A stretch of 56,592 bases of DNA from the NCBI RefSeq assembly GCF_020164475.1, contig NZ_JAIQWX010000025.1, forward strand, positions 1-56,592, written 5' to 3'. This DNA comes from Pseudomonas sp. REP124 (GTDB lineage: Bacteria; Pseudomonadota; Gammaproteobacteria; Pseudomonadales; Pseudomonadaceae). This document shows positions 1 through 8,785 of the stretch, in pieces. A program made the translations under genes and the position numbers. Numbering within the stretch: position 1 is the first letter of the stretch; every line of letters starts with the position of its first letter. The notes beneath the pieces were generated by a model, which searched no databases, had not been told where the DNA came from, and saw only the letters and a program-made list of their open reading frames with translations.

Positions 1-236
1 AGCAAGCCCGCTCCCACATTTAGTTCTGCGTCGAACACAGAATTTGTGCCCATACCAGATCCCATGTGGGAGCGAGCCTGCTCGCGATGAGGCCGGAAAA
101 TTCAAAATGGATGGCGACTGATCCAACGCCATCGCGGGCAAGCCCGCTCCCACAAGAATCTCCTTCGAACACAAATTCCGCGTTCACTGAAGATCACTGT
201 GGGAGCGGGCTTGCCCGCGATGAACGATAACGCGGT
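1..236. repeat. REP palindrome cluster
   Basis: Four copies of the Pseudomonas REP unit are visible: a truncated one at 1-18, then about 65-96, 128-154 and 199-236, in alternating orientation. Each has the core GGGAGCGGGCTTGCCCGCGA or a close variant and can fold as a hairpin. The cluster lies just downstream of the flavin reductase gene that ends at 239. No gene is seen here. Confidence 0.9.
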
Positions 237-238
237 CT

Positions 239-751
239 TCAGCAGGCCGCCGCCGCATGATCCAGACGATGGAACAGGCGGTTGAAGTAAACCAGGCTAT
301 CCCGCGGCTCACGCACGCCGACCTTGGTAAGCTCCACGAACATCACCGAGTGCGAACCCACTTCCTTGCACTCGCTGATCCGCCCTTCCAGCTGCACCAG
401 CGCATCGCGCAGTACCGGCACTTCGGCGGCGCCGTCGTCCCACAGGTCCCAGGCGAAACGTTCTTCCATCGGCACTTTGGTCATGCCGGCGAAGTGCTTG
501 GCCAGTTCCTCCTGTTCACCGCACAGCACGTTCACGCACAGATGGCCGTTGGTGCGGAACACGTCGTGGGTGGTGCTGTTGCGGTTGACGCACACCAGCA
601 CGGTGGGTGGCGAATCGGTCACCGAGCACACCGCGCTGGCGGTGATGCCGCAACGACCGCCAGGGCCATTGGTGGTGATGATGTTCACTGCCGCCGGCAA
701 CTGCGCCATGGCGTTGCGAAAGTCGATTTGCTGCTGGCTCAGGTCGGCCAT
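239..751 (-). CDS. iacG: flavin reductase, IacG-like
   Basis: A 170-residue protein of the HpaC/flavin-reductase family that uses NAD(P)H to supply reduced flavin to an oxygenase partner. The FMN-binding split-barrel fold is suggested by the N-terminal stretch PAAVNIITTNGPGGRCGIT and the central SVTDSPPTVLVCVNRNS, and the length is normal for the family. In known IAA degradation clusters IacG feeds the IacA oxygenase. Here it sits about 2.3 kb beyond iacF, separated by an AraC regulator and a response regulator gene, and appears to have its own promoter in the 752-1007 region it shares with the response regulator. The iac assignment rests mainly on the neighbouring iac genes; a flavin reductase for another oxygenase is the alternative. 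Confidence 0.8.
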   Translation of the reverse strand: MADLSQQQIDFRNAMAQLPAAVNIITTNGPGGRCGITASAVCSVTDSPPTVLVCVNRNSTTHDVFRTNGHLCVNVLCGEQEELAKHFAGMTKVPMEERFAWDLWDDGAAEVPVLRDALVQLEGRISECKEVGSHSVMFVELTKVGVREPRDSLVYFNRLFHRLDHAAAAC

Positions 752-871
752 GTCGGTGCCCCTTCCTTCAGGAGGACCGCTGGTTTGCGGCCCGTAGGTG
801 ATGGAACAAGACTAAGGCTCGAGTCCGCGCGCAACCATTCTGACGATCCCCACACCGAGGTAGGCTTTCCG

Positions 872-896
872 CTAGTCGACTAGGTGGTTTCTTTAT
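872..896. promoter_or_regulatory. candidate operator with palindrome
   Basis: The sequence holds the perfect palindrome CTAGTCGACTAG (872-883). Read on the minus strand, it is preceded by TAAAGAAACCAC. The combined block TAAAGAAANCNCCTAGTC recurs at 10181-10198 upstream of the sensor kinase gene. The site lies about 120 bp upstream of iacG and about 110 bp upstream of the response regulator gene. A role as response-regulator binding site is inferred. Confidence 0.45.
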
Positions 897-1007
897 CGCA
901 AGGGCTGGTCACAATGGCTATCCTGCTCACTGGCTCCAAAAAGAAGAGCCGATGCGTGCCGCGCGTTCGCGTGCGAGAACAATAACTAGAATTTCGTGGC
1001 AGCCCTG

Positions 1008-1637
1008 ATGGAAACCCGCAAACCGATTGTTTACATCGTTGACGACGACAAGGACCTGCGCACCTCGCTGGCGTGGTTGCTGGAGTCCGTCAGTGTCCAG
1101 GCGCAGTGCTTTGCCGGCGCCGATGAGTTCCTCAGCCAGTACGATCCCCAGCAGCCCGCCTGCCTGGTGCTGGACGTGCGCATGCCGGAAACCAGCGGCT
1201 TTCAGTTGCAGGAGATCCTCAACCAGCGCGGCAGCACCCTGCCGACGATCTTCGTCTCGGCCCATGGCGATATTCCGATGTCGGTCACGGCGATGAAGAA
1301 CGGCGCCCTGGACTTCGTCGAGAAGCCTTACAACCCCCAGCAGATGATCGACCGCATCCAGGCCGCGCTGAAGGCCGCCGTGCACGCCCAGGCCGACCAG
1401 CAGCAGCGCCAGAACCTGCAAGGCAAGCTCGCCCTGCTGACCAGCCGCGAGCGCGAGGTGCTGATGCTGGTGATCGATGGCAAGGCCAGCAAGGTGATTG
1501 CCCGGGAGCTGAACATCAGCGTCAAGACCGTTGATGTGCATCGCACCAAGATCAAGGAGAAGATGGGCGTGAGCAGCATTGCCATGCTGGTGCGCGAGGT
1601 GCTGCATTTGCCAGGTGAGGAGCCGGTGAGGCATTGA
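1008..1637 (+). CDS. FixJ/NarL-type response regulator
   Basis: A two-domain response regulator of 209 residues. The N-terminal receiver domain has the acidic pocket VDDDKD, the phospho-acceptor Asp56 in LVLDVRMP, the switch SAHGD and the conserved lysine in VEKPY. The C-terminal LuxR/GerE helix-turn-helix starts at LTSREREVL and continues through SVKTVDVHRTKIKEKMG. The ATG at 1008 puts METRKPIVYIVDDD at the start; a GTG at 996 would add four residues. The likely partner is the orphan-looking PAS sensor kinase at 10301, at the other end of the iac cluster. The family includes StyR, TodT and FixJ, several of which control aromatic catabolism. I recall a two-component system being reported for iac control in Paraburkholderia; the direct link here is inferred. 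Confidence 0.88.
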   Translation: METRKPIVYIVDDDKDLRTSLAWLLESVSVQAQCFAGADEFLSQYDPQQPACLVLDVRMPETSGFQLQEILNQRGSTLPTIFVSAHGDIPMSVTAMKNGALDFVEKPYNPQQMIDRIQAALKAAVHAQADQQQRQNLQGKLALLTSREREVLMLVIDGKASKVIARELNISVKTVDVHRTKIKEKMGVSSIAMLVREVLHLPGEEPVRH

Positions 1638-1677
1638 GGCTCACCTTGCCCTGACCATTGCGGTGGCTGCAAGACCG

Positions 1678-1922
1678 CCTTCGCGAGCAAGCCCGCTCCC
1701 ACAGTGGTCCGCTGTCGTGCACTGATTTTGTGTTCACAGCAGAACTAATGTGGGAGCGGGCTTGCCCGCGATGAGGCCGGCAGATCCAGTATTTATGGCG
1801 ACTGACACTACGCCATCGCGAGCAAGCTCGGCTCCTACAGGTGATCGGTGTTGGACACGGATTTTGTGTTCACAACAGATCCACTGTGGGAGCGAGCCTG
1901 CTCGCGATGAACGATGACGCGG
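1678..1922. repeat. REP palindrome cluster between convergent genes
   Basis: Four REP units at about 1680-1703, 1749-1780, 1811-1840 and 1885-1920 alternate in orientation between the 3' ends of the response regulator and the AraC regulator. Each contains the GGGAGCG...CGCGATG hairpin core, or GGAGCCG in the third. Position and structure suit a bidirectional transcript-end element. Confidence 0.9.
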
Positions 1923-1924
1923 TG

Positions 1925-2845
1925 TCAGTTCTGGCTATAGCGCTTGCGGTAGGCGCCCGGGGATACGCCGAAGCGTGATTTGAACGCCGAGGAGAAGTAG
2001 CTGGAGTCGGAGAAACCCCAGGCATAACACAGTGCCGACAGCTTCTGCTCCACATCCGAGCGGCGCAGGTTTTCCGCGCAGAAATCCAGGCGCCGGTGTT
2101 TGATGTATTGCGCCACCACCAGCCCGCGCTTGGAGAACATCCGGTACAGCCCGCGCACCGAAACCCCCACCTCACGGGCGATCAGCTCGGGGCAGAGTTC
2201 TTCGTTGCTGATGTGTTCGTCGATGAAGGCGATGATCTTGCGGAATTGCCGTTCATGGGCATCGCCGGCGATGTCGCGGGCGCTTACGCCGGGCAGCAGC
2301 AGACTGACCAGGGCGTCGAGCACCGCTTCGCTTTCCTGCATGTCCAAGCCTTCCTGCTGGCGGGTTTCCAGCACCAGCTTGTTGGCCATGGCCGCCAGCG
2401 GGTTGTTTGCGCCGATACGGGTGGCGCAATTGACCGCCGAGAAATGCGAACCACGCTCCACCACCTGCCGTGGCAGGATCAGCGACAGCTGGCGCGAATC
2501 GTGGTTGTAGGTCATGTCGCTGGGGCGGCTGGCGTCGATCAGGGCGATGTCGCCGCAGCCCAGTTGCGCACGGTTGTCACCCTGCTCGAGCTGCGAACTG
2601 CCGCGCATCTGGAACACCGCGTAGTAATGGCCGTCGCTGCTGACGCTGACGTCCTTGTCGGAGCGATACAGGTGCACGTGCGCCATGTCGACCACACTGA
2701 GTTTGATGGCGCCGCTGCGGAATTCCGCCAGCTCGCCATAAAAATCGGTGTCCAGCGCGCGGGCGTCGAAACGCCCGCAGGCCTGGTTGACCTGGCTGAG
2801 CCAGCTTTCGAATGCCTCATTGCGCACTGTCGATGCCGTAATCAT
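1925..2845 (-). CDS. AraC/XylS regulator, FeaR-like
   Basis: A 306-residue AraC-family transcriptional activator. The N-terminal effector domain contains FDARALDTDFYGELAEF and the block GDIALIDASRPSDMTY. The C-terminal double helix-turn-helix includes EVGVSVRGLYRMFSKRGL and GFSDSSYFSSAFKSRFG. From memory it resembles Escherichia coli FeaR along its length (for example SVRxLYRMF, GLVVAQYI, RRLDFCAE); FeaR activates the tynA/feaB genes for aromatic amine oxidation. Here the gene is wedged between iacF and the response regulator, while an aromatic amine dehydrogenase operon lies 10 kb away, so it may control aau, iac, or both. Its start ATG is followed by a plausible N-terminus seen in FeaR proteins. 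Confidence 0.85.
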   Translation of the reverse strand: MITASTVRNEAFESWLSQVNQACGRFDARALDTDFYGELAEFRSGAIKLSVVDMAHVHLYRSDKDVSVSSDGHYYAVFQMRGSSQLEQGDNRAQLGCGDIALIDASRPSDMTYNHDSRQLSLILPRQVVERGSHFSAVNCATRIGANNPLAAMANKLVLETRQQEGLDMQESEAVLDALVSLLLPGVSARDIAGDAHERQFRKIIAFIDEHISNEELCPELIAREVGVSVRGLYRMFSKRGLVVAQYIKHRRLDFCAENLRRSDVEQKLSALCYAWGFSDSSYFSSAFKSRFGVSPGAYRKRYSQN

Positions 2846-3021
2846 GTCCGCAGAGCCTCACGTGTCTTTGTTGTTATTTTTCGACCGCTTCGTCGAGCGG
2901 TTCGATAAAAATGCTTCGTATTCCAGCCGTCTCCTCCCTCGACAGACGCCGTCTCTTCCCTCGACAGCCGCCGGCGCCCATTCAACAGGCTCCGGCGTCG
3001 GCTTTCCAGCCTTGAAAGCGC

Positions 3022-3972
3022 TTAGATGTCCAATACCAGACGAGCGGAAAGTGCCCGGGATACGCAGGCGCAAATCTGCTTGTTGGACGCCTTTTCCTTG
3101 TTCGACAGGCAGTTGTCGCGGTGCTCCGGCAAGCCGTCCAGCACTTCGACGATGCAGGTACCGCAAATGCCTTCGCGGCACTCGGTGTCGATGTCGCAAC
3201 CGTGGGCCTGCAATACATCCACCAGGCTGCTTTCGGCTGGCACGTGGAGTACGACGCCGGAACTGGCCAGTTCCACTTCGAAACTACCGGTCGGCGCGCT
3301 GTTGGCGGCCGGGTCAGCGGCGAAGTGCTCAAGGTGGATGGCGTCATCGGAACGGCTGCGCGACGCGACTTCAACCACCTTGTTCATGAACGGCGCCGGG
3401 CCGCAGGTGTAGACGTGGGCATCTCCGCCGGCGCGGGCCAGGCATTCGCTCAGGGCGCCGTCCAGGTCCGAAGGTTCGACGCCGTAGTGGAATTCCACGT
3501 TGTCGGCGAATCGGGTCGACAGCAGTTCGGTAAAGGCCGCGTACTGCGCCGCGCGGGCGAAGTAATGCAGGCGGTACGGCTGACCGCTCTCGGCCAGGCG
3601 ATAGGCCATGCTCAGCAGCGGCGTGACGCCGATACCGGCGGCGAACAGTACGTGTTCAGTGGCACCGGCATCGAGGCGGAACAGGTTGCGCGGCGCCCCC
3701 ATTTCCAGCTCCATGCCCTCTTCCACCTGCTCATGCAGCGCCAGTGAGCCGCCACGGGACTGCGCTTCCTTCTTCACCGCCACCAGGTAGGCGCGGCGAT
3801 CTTCGGGCGGGCTGCACAGGGAATATTGGCGGGTTACACCGGTCGGCCCCGTGAGGTCCACGTGGGCGCCCGGCTCATAGGTGTCGAGCGGCTGGCCGTC
3901 ACTGCGCACGAGGCGAAAGGAACGGATATCCAGCGCTTCGTCGACGATCCTTTCGATCTTCACCTTCATCAT
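3022..3972 (-). CDS. iacF: ferredoxin reductase of IAA dioxygenase, IacF-like
   Basis: A 316-residue electron-transfer protein carrying electrons from NAD(P)H to a Rieske oxygenase. The order of domains is flavin binding (RQYSLCSPPED), nucleotide binding (LFAAGIGVTPLLSMAYRLAE) and a C-terminal plant-type [2Fe-2S] ferredoxin with CREGICGTCIVEVLDG and a later NCLS. This is the phthalate-dioxygenase-reductase arrangement. It lies downstream of iacE on the same strand but separated by 231 bp that hold a palindromic element (4041-4176), unlike the tightly packed upstream genes. The start could be either of the two adjacent ATG codons at 3972 or 3969. Confidence 0.86.
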   Translation of the reverse strand: MMKVKIERIVDEALDIRSFRLVRSDGQPLDTYEPGAHVDLTGPTGVTRQYSLCSPPEDRRAYLVAVKKEAQSRGGSLALHEQVEEGMELEMGAPRNLFRLDAGATEHVLFAAGIGVTPLLSMAYRLAESGQPYRLHYFARAAQYAAFTELLSTRFADNVEFHYGVEPSDLDGALSECLARAGGDAHVYTCGPAPFMNKVVEVASRSRSDDAIHLEHFAADPAANSAPTGSFEVELASSGVVLHVPAESSLVDVLQAHGCDIDTECREGICGTCIVEVLDGLPEHRDNCLSNKEKASNKQICACVSRALSARLVLDI

Positions 3973-4040
3973 TGCATCACCTGAATTCTGTTGTTTCGGT
4001 TAAGTCTTGAGTCAGCCACGGTCCCAAGAATGGGTGGGTT

Positions 4041-4176
4041 CCTGTGGCGAGGGGGCTTGCCCCCGTTCGGCTGCGCAGCAGTCGTAAATCCTTTCCACGC
4101 GGTGTATCTGAAGGACTGCGGCGGATGGTTTTGGGGCTGCTTCGCAGCCCAGCGGGGGCAAGCCCCCTCGCCACAA
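4041..4176. repeat. long inverted repeat, GAGGGGGCTTGCCCCC family
   Basis: The arms CCTGTGGCGAGGGGGCTTGC and GCAAGCCCCCTCGCCACA pair almost perfectly around a centre that includes CTGCGCAGCA and TGCTTCGCAG. A diverged second copy is at 34912-35009. It differs in sequence from the REP units elsewhere in the window. It lies between iacE and iacF, so it may act as a transcript stabiliser or terminator within the operon. Confidence 0.8.
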
Positions 4177-4203
4177 GTAATCCCATCCACCACAGATCTC
4201 CTT

Positions 4204-4944
4204 TCAGCGCATGAACAACCCGCCATTGATGTCCCAGCACGCCCCCGTGACGGAGCCGGCGTTTTCGGCGATCAGCAGCAGGACGGTGTCGGCGACATAC
4301 GTCGGGTCGCCCAGGCTGCCGGTCGGGATCATCTTGAGGATTTGCTCCAGACGCTCCGGCGCCACGGACTCGCGCACCACCGGCAAGTCCTGCGGACCCG
4401 GCGAGATGCTGTTGACCGTCACCCCTTGTGGCGACAGTTCACGGGCGAAGACCTTGGTCAGGGTCGCCACGCCGCCCTTGGCCGCCGCGTAATGCGCGCC
4501 GGTGGCGGTGCCGCCGTTCTGCCCGGCCAGGGAGGCGATGTTGACGATGCGGCCAAAGCCGCGCTCGGCAAAGTGCGCGCCGAACACCTGGCAGGCCACG
4601 AACGTGCCGCGCAGGTTGATCGCCATCGACTCATCGAACTCTTCCGGCGTGATGTCCATCAGCGCCGCGACTTTCGACACCCCGGCGTTGTTCACCAGGA
4701 TGTCGCTGCCGCCCCAACGCTCGGTGAGCAGGTCGCGGGCACGCTGGAAATCCGCCTTGCTGCGCACATCCAACTCGATGGCCATGGCGCTGGCGCCGGT
4801 GCTGTCGAGCTCCAGCGCCAGGCGTTGCACGCCTTCGATCTGCACGTCGGACAGGCCGACGCGATAACCCGCCGCATGCAGACGGCGGGCGATGCACTCG
4901 CCCAGTCCGCGCGAGGCACCTGTTACAAGGGCTACTCGGCTCAT
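4204..4944 (-). CDS. iacE: short-chain dehydrogenase, IacE-like
   Basis: A 246-residue classical short-chain dehydrogenase/reductase. The N-terminal cofactor motif TGASRGLGE, the NNAG motif and the catalytic Tyr and Lys in HYAAAKGG are all present. In IAA degradation IacE is assigned to oxidation of the hydroxylated indole intermediate towards dioxindole acetic acid. It starts 10 bp after the small dioxygenase subunit gene ends and belongs to the same minus-strand operon. SDRs are common, so the iac name depends on the surrounding genes. Confidence 0.86.
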   Translation of the reverse strand: MSRVALVTGASRGLGECIARRLHAAGYRVGLSDVQIEGVQRLALELDSTGASAMAIELDVRSKADFQRARDLLTERWGGSDILVNNAGVSKVAALMDITPEEFDESMAINLRGTFVACQVFGAHFAERGFGRIVNIASLAGQNGGTATGAHYAAAKGGVATLTKVFARELSPQGVTVNSISPGPQDLPVVRESVAPERLEQILKMIPTGSLGDPTYVADTVLLLIAENAGSVTGACWDINGGLFMR

Positions 4945-4954
4945 GTTGTTGCCC

Positions 4955-5455
4955 TCACAAAAGGAAGCCGAGCGCGCTCAGGCTGTCGGTAGAGTTGATC
5001 AGGCGCACCACTTTTCGCTCCAGGCTCGGCACGCCGTCGGTGAAGCGAATGCGGTGGTTCAGGTCGGCCACGAACGGCGTGTGCACGCCGCGCTTGTAGG
5101 CGTACAGCAACTGCGCCGAGTTGACTTCGACGATATCGCCGGCCGCTTCCACCAGACGGAAACGCGAGACGGTGCGAATGGTTTTCGCCGCGTCCACCGC
5201 CGACGGCGAGTAGCCGGCAGTCAGGCGTTCGATACGCAGGTCTCGCATGCGCGCGTCGTCGTAGGCGTAGTTGAGGGTGGCCTCGAAGTCTTCGGTGTCC
5301 GGATCGATCGGCACGATGTACTTGCCGCTCTCGCTCCACAGGGTCGCCCACTCGGCGTAGTTCTTGTGGTCCAGCAGCTCGGCTTCGCGCCAGATGAATT
5401 CGATGGCCTGGGCTAGCGGGCCGGAAAAACCGTTCAGGGTGTCGTGATTGCTCAT
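4955..5455 (-). CDS. iacD: ring-hydroxylating dioxygenase beta subunit, IacD-like
   Basis: A 166-residue small subunit of an aromatic-ring-hydroxylating dioxygenase, of the SnoaL/NTF2-like fold. Family-typical stretches are QAIEFIWREAELLDHKNYAE near the N-terminus and RFRLVEAAGDIVEVNSAQLL in the middle. It forms the structural partner of the Rieske alpha subunit encoded just upstream. I chose the ATG at 5455 (MSNHDTL) because it overlaps the iacC stop codon in an ATGA arrangement; an ATG at 5476 would add seven residues. Confidence 0.87.
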   Translation of the reverse strand: MSNHDTLNGFSGPLAQAIEFIWREAELLDHKNYAEWATLWSESGKYIVPIDPDTEDFEATLNYAYDDARMRDLRIERLTAGYSPSAVDAAKTIRTVSRFRLVEAAGDIVEVNSAQLLYAYKRGVHTPFVADLNHRIRFTDGVPSLERKVVRLINSTDSLSALGFLL

Positions 5456-6735
5456 TGGCTCATCATCCTTTTCCACATGTCGTAGGCACCGCGCATGCCG
5501 CCTTCGTCGGTGGCGTGGCTGACTTTGTCGCCGTTTTCAGCGGTGATTTCGCGGTTCAGGCCGCGGTTGACCAGAATCGGCGCGTCGACGCCGGCATAGG
5601 AGCCGCGCTGCACGCGGTCCCAGGCCTCGGCATCGTCGGGGCTGCCGAAGCCGAACGGGCCCTGGAAGTGTTCGTGAATGCGCATGCGCTCGCGGTTGGC
5701 GATTTCCGGGCCGCCGTCCATGCCCAGGGCCACGTGACGGATCTCGGTTTCGGTGACCGACACCGGACGCAGCACGCGGAAGAACGACATCGACATGGCG
5801 ATGTTGGGGAACAGGTTCAGGTTGAACCCGGCGCCGTGCAGCGAGCGCACGATGCGGCGCACCTGCTCCGGCGGCATGGTTTTGGACAGCTCTTCGGTGA
5901 CGTGGGCGAAGCGTTCCTGCAACTGCTCGGTGCCGTCGTCGTGATCCAGGTCGACGTGCTCCGGCACCATCACCATCACGCTGTGGCCGTTGCCGAGGGA
6001 GTGGGTCACGGCCTGCTCGTCGGTCATGAACGAGAGCATTTCCGAGGTCTCTTCATCCACCGACGACATGAACGACTTGTGCACGATCGGGAAGTGGTAA
6101 CCGTCGGTGGTGTTTTCCAGCTGGATCTTCCAGTTGCCCTTGAAGCTGAACTTGTGTTCGCCCTGGGTCTTGATCGGGTAGCCGGCGCCCTGCTTCATGA
6201 ACAGGTCCATCCAGTGCCTGGCGCCGCCTAGGAAGTCTTCCAGCGGTTCGATGTCGTCGTTGTAGCTGGCGAAGATCATGCCGGCGTAGCTTTCGACGCG
6301 CAGGCTGGTCAGTGGCAGCTCGGATTTTTCCAGGATGCCTTCATAACCGTCCGGGTACGGCAGCGCGCGCAGCTTGCCGTCCAGGCCGTAGGACCAGCTG
6401 TGGTACGGGCAGGTGAAACCGGTGGCGTTGCCCTTGTGCTTTTCGCACACGGTGGCGCCACGGTGGCGGCAACGGTTTTCCAGGACGTTGATGTTGTTCT
6501 TCTTGTCGCGCACGACGATCACCGGACGACGGCCGACCATGGCGGTCTTGAAGTCGCCGCTGTTGCGCACTTCGCTTTCGTGGGCAACCCACACCCAGGT
6601 GCGGTAGAAAATCTTTTCAAGCTCGGCTTCGAACAGCGCCGGATCGTTGTACAGCGAGACGTCGACGCGGTCGTGCTGGACCAGCTCTTCGGGGCTTTTC
6701 GACGTCGCGATCAGCCGGTATTCATGAGTGCTCAT
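5452..6735 (-). CDS. iacC: Rieske dioxygenase alpha subunit, IacC-like
   Basis: A 427-residue oxygenase component that, with the beta subunit and the reductase, carries out the late oxidative step of IAA breakdown leading to catechol. The Rieske [2Fe-2S] site is visible as CRHRGATVC and CPYHSW. The mononuclear iron site is in DGYHFPIVHKSF. The ATG at 6735 is preceded by GAGGAG at a good distance, while a longer reading lacks support. It is translationally coupled to the small subunit gene by a 4-bp overlap. The arrangement matches iacC of known clusters; benzoate and anthranilate dioxygenases are relatives but would not be flanked by these genes. Confidence 0.88.
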   Translation of the reverse strand: MSTHEYRLIATSKSPEELVQHDRVDVSLYNDPALFEAELEKIFYRTWVWVAHESEVRNSGDFKTAMVGRRPVIVVRDKKNNINVLENRCRHRGATVCEKHKGNATGFTCPYHSWSYGLDGKLRALPYPDGYEGILEKSELPLTSLRVESYAGMIFASYNDDIEPLEDFLGGARHWMDLFMKQGAGYPIKTQGEHKFSFKGNWKIQLENTTDGYHFPIVHKSFMSSVDEETSEMLSFMTDEQAVTHSLGNGHSVMVMVPEHVDLDHDDGTEQLQERFAHVTEELSKTMPPEQVRRIVRSLHGAGFNLNLFPNIAMSMSFFRVLRPVSVTETEIRHVALGMDGGPEIANRERMRIHEHFQGPFGFGSPDDAEAWDRVQRGSYAGVDAPILVNRGLNREITAENGDKVSHATDEGGMRGAYDMWKRMMSQ

Positions 6736-6784
6736 GCGGTTCTCCTCATGGCTTCTTTTTATGATTGGGTTATGGAGCCGGGGG

Positions 6785-7906
6785 CTAACCGACCATGCTC
6801 TGTTGCAGCTGCGCACCGAAGGCGCAGACCACTTCGTCCTGACCTTTGCGACCGACGATCTGCAGGCCGACTTTCAGCCCGCCGCAATCGAGTTCCACCG
6901 GCACCGTCAGCGCCGGATGGCCGCTCAAGTTGAACGGACGCACCAGCGGCGTCATGCCGGCCACCGCCTTGCTGCCGGCGCGGGCCTCGCTGAGGGTCGG
7001 CGGCAGCGTTGGCAGGGTCGGCAACAGCAGCACGGCGAAGTCTTCCAGCGCGGCGTCTACCTGATGGGTGAAGCGGCGGCGCACGGCTTCGGCTTCGGCG
7101 AGTTCTTCACGGGTGGTACGGGCAGCCGCCAGCAGACGGGTTTCCACGTCGGCGCCGATCAGGCCCTTGCCGGTCAGGTGACCGAACGCGGCCCAGTTTT
7201 CGAAATTGATGACGGTCAGCCCGGCAACGAACGCGGCTTCGAATTCGCTCAGTTGCAGGTGGCTGCGACGCCAGCCGGCGCGGTCGGCAGCGGCACCGAG
7301 GCTGGCTTGCAAATGCGCGTCGCAGGGCACGTCGAGGAAGCCGACTTTGGCGCCTTCACCTGGCAGGCCCTGGACGTTGAAGCCCGGGCAGATGACCTGC
7401 ATGGTGGCGATCAGATCGTCCATGGTCCTGGCGAACGGTCCAACGCAATCCAGGCTCGATTCCAGTGGATGCGCACCGACGCGGCTGACCCGGCCATAAG
7501 TCGGTTTGAGCCCGGCGATACCGCAGCAGGCTGCCGGTACGCGCACCGAACCACCAGTGTCGGTGCCGATGGCGATGTCCGCCAGGCCTGCGGCCACGGC
7601 CGACGCCGAACCGCTGGAGGAACCGCCCGGCACCCGGTCAGGGGCCTGCGGGTTGATCGGGGTGCCGGTCCAGTCGTTGATGCCGGTGACGCCGAACGCC
7701 AGCTCGTGCAGGTTGGTCTTGCCGACGATCTGCCATCCGGCTTCGAGAATCGCGTCCACGACATCGGCGTTTTTCGTCGCCGCCGCAGCATCGGCGAAAG
7801 CGCGGCTGCCGGAACGGGTCGGGTAGCCGGCGATGTCGATGGAGTCCTTGATGGCAACGCGCTTGCCGCTGCCGCCGAGGAGGAATTCGCTGATGAAGGT
7901 GCTCAT
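6785..7906 (-). CDS. iacH: amidase-signature hydrolase, IacH-like
   Basis: A 373-residue amidase-signature protein. The Ser-Ser-Lys triad can be placed at Lys20 (VAIKDSIDIAG), Ser96 (GGSSSGS) and Ser120 (TDTGGSVRVPA); the spacing of 24 between the serines equals that in fatty acid amide hydrolase. It is shorter at the N-terminus than many amidases because the lysine lies so close to the start. The ATG at 7906 overlaps the stop codon of iacI (ATGA). In IAA clusters the IacH protein is proposed to act on an intermediate of ring opening, with its exact reaction still uncertain. Confidence 0.85.
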   Translation of the reverse strand: MSTFISEFLLGGSGKRVAIKDSIDIAGYPTRSGSRAFADAAAATKNADVVDAILEAGWQIVGKTNLHELAFGVTGINDWTGTPINPQAPDRVPGGSSSGSASAVAAGLADIAIGTDTGGSVRVPAACCGIAGLKPTYGRVSRVGAHPLESSLDCVGPFARTMDDLIATMQVICPGFNVQGLPGEGAKVGFLDVPCDAHLQASLGAAADRAGWRRSHLQLSEFEAAFVAGLTVINFENWAAFGHLTGKGLIGADVETRLLAAARTTREELAEAEAVRRRFTHQVDAALEDFAVLLLPTLPTLPPTLSEARAGSKAVAGMTPLVRPFNLSGHPALTVPVELDCGGLKVGLQIVGRKGQDEVVCAFGAQLQQSMVG

Positions 7907-8373
7907 GCGTTCAGCTCCGTATTGAAGAGGCGTTGCGTACGGAAATGCGCGATCAGCCAGGTGCCGTCGACGCAGCGGAAATCGATGTTCAGGCGGGTGC
8001 CGAACAACTCGCTGCGGCCATCGGCGTAGGTGGAAATCTGCTGCATGATCCACTGCCCCTGCGCGCTCTGGCCGTCGACCCGAATCGACTCGCTGGTGAG
8101 GTAATGCAGGTTCAGCCGGAAGTGATCCGACGGCGGCAGGTAGCCGCCGACGAACGCGGCCACGGCCTCGCGCCCACGGTGTTGACCGAAGGTCTGCGCG
8201 GTCTGGGTGCCGATGCCTTCCCAGATCGCGTCGATGCAGAACAGCTCGGCCAGTTCGCTGACCAGGGCCTGCGCCCTCGGCACATCGCACAGGTCCATGT
8301 AGCGCGCCATCAGGCGACGCACCGCGCTTTCTCCTTCGAGCGTCGCCAGACGCTGCAGCAAGGCCTCGTTCAT
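7903..8373 (-). CDS. iacI: SnoaL/NTF2-like protein, IacI-like
   Basis: A 156-residue protein with a nuclear-transport-factor-2-like (SnoaL) fold, suggested by LATLEGESAVRRLMARYMDL and the later HFRLNLHYLTSESI. Relatives include small dioxygenase-type subunits and isomerases. It occupies the position of iacI between iacB and iacH. Its reaction is not established; in other clusters it is a small protein of unclear need. It overlaps iacH by 4 bp and begins 4 bp after iacB, indicating strict co-translation. Confidence 0.78.
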   Translation of the reverse strand: MNEALLQRLATLEGESAVRRLMARYMDLCDVPRAQALVSELAELFCIDAIWEGIGTQTAQTFGQHRGREAVAAFVGGYLPPSDHFRLNLHYLTSESIRVDGQSAQGQWIMQQISTYADGRSELFGTRLNIDFRCVDGTWLIAHFRTQRLFNTELNA

Positions 8374-8376
8374 GGC

Positions 8377-8748
8377 TTACACCTTGGCCGCATCAGGGAT
8401 GGTCAGCGGACGACCGATGCGCGCTTCGACCTTGGCGTAGCGCCACAGGCTGTACTCGTTCACCGGGGTGGTGCGGAACAGGTTGCAGGCGTCGATCACC
8501 GACTGGTGGCAGTCGACGTCGGCCATGATGTATACGGTCCATGGCGAGGTAGTGGATGGGCCGACCATCAGGCGGTCGTCATCCATCGCGCCGAGCACGT
8601 TGATGCCGGGCATGGCACCAAGGTCGGCCATCATCTTGCTGAAGCCTTTCCAAACGCTCAGGCCTTCGCCGGTCGGCAGGTCGAAGAAGTTCTGGGTGAT
8701 GCCGATGCAGAAGACGACGCGCAACGGTTCCTGGGTAGCTTGGGTCAT
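8377..8748 (-). CDS. iacB: small IAA-degradation protein, IacB-like
   Basis: A 123-residue protein without motifs that I can tie to a catalytic family. It carries LRVVFCIGITQNFFDLPTG near the start and repeated short hydrophobic strands, which suits a dimeric alpha/beta-barrel type fold. It occupies the iacB position directly downstream of iacA. In the literature IacB is linked to IAA conversion but its role is not well defined. It starts 37 bp after iacA ends. Confidence 0.75.
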   Translation of the reverse strand: MTQATQEPLRVVFCIGITQNFFDLPTGEGLSVWKGFSKMMADLGAMPGINVLGAMDDDRLMVGPSTTSPWTVYIMADVDCHQSVIDACNLFRTTPVNEYSLWRYAKVEARIGRPLTIPDAAKV

Positions 8749-8785
8749 GAGGTGAATCCTTGAATAAGTGGCTTTGAATAGGTGA

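Noticed and set aside
2885..2915. Terminator after iacF or before the AraC gene
   Set aside because: The ACCGCT/AGCGGT stem is followed by A residues, not T, on the minus strand, and by A-rich sequence on the plus strand; it is at most an inverted repeat.
6785..8290. IacH starting far upstream
   Set aside because: The longer frame lies within iacI and would produce an N-terminus without amidase features; the ATG overlapping the iacI stop is natural.
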